Shown here one piece after another: positions 4,348 through 5,133 of a DNA stretch of 5,133 nucleotides. Source of the stretch: Acidobacteriota bacterium (lineage in GTDB: Bacteria; Acidobacteriota; HRBIN11); the NCBI GenBank assembly GCA_030550225.1, contig JAUQPV010000213.1, forward strand, positions 1 through 5,133. Reading direction: 5' to 3'. The notes under the pieces were generated by a model that saw only the letters and a list, made by a program, of their open reading frames with translations, was not told where the DNA came from and did no database searches. A program made the translations under genes and the position numbers. The number at the start of each line of letters is the position of its first letter. Positions within the stretch are counted from its first letter, which is position 1.

Positions 4348-5133
4348 AGCACCTTCGATGGGCCATCCTGCTCGGCTCTTTGAGTCTCTGGGGGCTTGCG
4401 GGCGGAGTCCCGCCTCTGCCCGGACCTGCGGGGACGGACCGTGAGGAGACGGGCGGACCGATGGCCGCCCCAGGGTGGTGGCCGATCCCGCAAGACTATG
4501 GGGTCACGGCCCATTTCGGGGATTACCGGTGGGACGGTCGCGTGCATACGGGCCTGGACTTCAGCACGAATCTCCGGATCGGCCTGCCCGTTCGCGTCTG
4601 GAAGGCCGGCGCCGTCGTGCGTCTGCGGGTCGACCGCTTCGGCTACGGGCGTGCCCTTTACGTGAAGCATCCCGATGGCCTCACGACCGTTTATGCGCAT
4701 CTGGACCGGTTTGAGAACGAGCGTCTCCGTCTGGAGGACTTCGTCCGTCGGCTCCGCCAGCGGACGGGACGGCTCTTCGTCGGCGACGTTTTCTTGGATG
4801 ACCCCATCCCCGTCGAGGCCGGCCAGGTCATCGCTTACACCGGCGAGTCGGGGACGGGCCGGCCGCATCTGCACTTTGAGGTCCGGGACGCCCAGGAAGT
4901 ACCCCTGAATCCCATGGATTGGGGGGTCGTCCCGCCTTACGAGCGTCAACGGCCCGTCATCCAGGGCATCGTGCTCGTCCCGGCCCGGGCAGACGCCTTT
5001 CTCGACGGGCGACCGGATGCCCTCGTCCTGGAGCCCTCGCCCCGAAAGGCGGTCGATGCGTATCCCCGACCCGTTACCGTGACGGGACCCATAGATCTGT
5101 TCGTCGCCGCCTTCGAACCGTCGGTACGGCCCT
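4344..5133 (+). CDS. Secreted M23 (LytM-type) metallo-endopeptidase, 3' end outside window
   Basis: M23 peptidases are zinc enzymes that cut peptide cross-links of peptidoglycan in the periplasm. The visible 263 residues begin with a signal peptide or anchor (KHLR, then a hydrophobic stretch at about 6-20, with no lipobox Cys). The catalytic fold follows: H68-x-x-x-D72 (HTGLD), H119 in VYAHL, and H175-L-H177 in PHLHFEV. All zinc ligands and the second catalytic His are thus present, so activity is expected. Between H119 and the GQVIAYTGESGTG strand lies an insertion of about 25-30 residues (roughly 122-155). The domain ends near LNP (188-190), and a further segment beginning RPVIQGIVLVPA continues to the window edge, so the full protein is longer than a simple LytM domain. 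The ATG overlaps the ATPase stop (ATGA, 4344-4347) with GGACGAG 8 bases upstream (4329-4335), implying translational coupling. The enzyme class is clear, but its physiological partner is not. Confidence 0.9.
   Translation, partial: MKHLRWAILLGSLSLWGLAGGVPPLPGPAGTDREETGGPMAAPGWWPIPQDYGVTAHFGDYRWDGRVHTGLDFSTNLRIGLPVRVWKAGAVVRLRVDRFGYGRALYVKHPDGLTTVYAHLDRFENERLRLEDFVRRLRQRTGRLFVGDVFLDDPIPVEAGQVIAYTGESGTGRPHLHFEVRDAQEVPLNPMDWGVVPPYERQRPVIQGIVLVPARADAFLDGRPDALVLEPSPRKAVDAYPRPVTVTGPIDLFVAAFEPSVRP

Noticed and set aside
4302..4949. Minus-strand open frame of 215 residues
   Set aside because: It is antisense to the M23 peptidase, which has all catalytic motifs and a coupled start.

Overview
The window is a high-GC stretch of chromosome-like DNA from a bacterium that very probably has two membranes. 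Evidence for this is a LolD-type lipoprotein-sorting ATPase, a TonB-type C-terminal domain and a secreted LytM/M23 endopeptidase. The 'HRDVSPxNVLIS' style of the kinase is common in Myxococcota, Acidobacteriota and related groups. That is only a hint, and I cannot name the lineage from this window. No mobile element, tRNA, rRNA or CRISPR array is visible.

Left part (minus strand). Bases 1-430 hold the N-terminal half of accD, the carboxyltransferase beta subunit of acetyl-CoA carboxylase, with an intact four-cysteine zinc finger. Its upstream spacer (431-687) has a good sigma70-like promoter candidate (TGGACA-16-TAGAAT). The predicted leader is about 175 nt and is unusually structured. It contains degenerate heptamers (GGTNNCN), an 8-bp GC-rich hairpin, and a second 8-bp hairpin whose 3' arm runs into the Shine-Dalgarno region.

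Centre (minus strand, 688-3498). One 936-residue gene carries an unusual chain of domains. In order these are a receiver-like domain that has lost every phosphorylation residue, an acidic/Pro linker, a complete Ser/Thr protein kinase, a juxtamembrane linker, one transmembrane helix, a Pro/Ala/Thr/Lys-rich segment of about 160 residues and a TonB C-terminal domain. It reads as a membrane-spanning link between a cytoplasmic kinase and something in the periplasm or at the outer membrane. This is the most interesting object in the window.

Right part (plus strand). A 138-bp divergent spacer containing TGCATCC heptamers separates the kinase from a two-gene operon. The first gene is a LolD-type ABC ATPase (3637-4347). 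The second is a secreted M23 peptidase with all zinc ligands (4344 to the window end, truncated), and the two overlap by ATGA. No permease lies between them.

Functionally, the right operon and the kinase-TonB protein both concern the cell envelope, and accD supplies malonyl-CoA for membrane lipids. A shared envelope theme is plausible, but nothing in the sequence proves that these genes are co-regulated.
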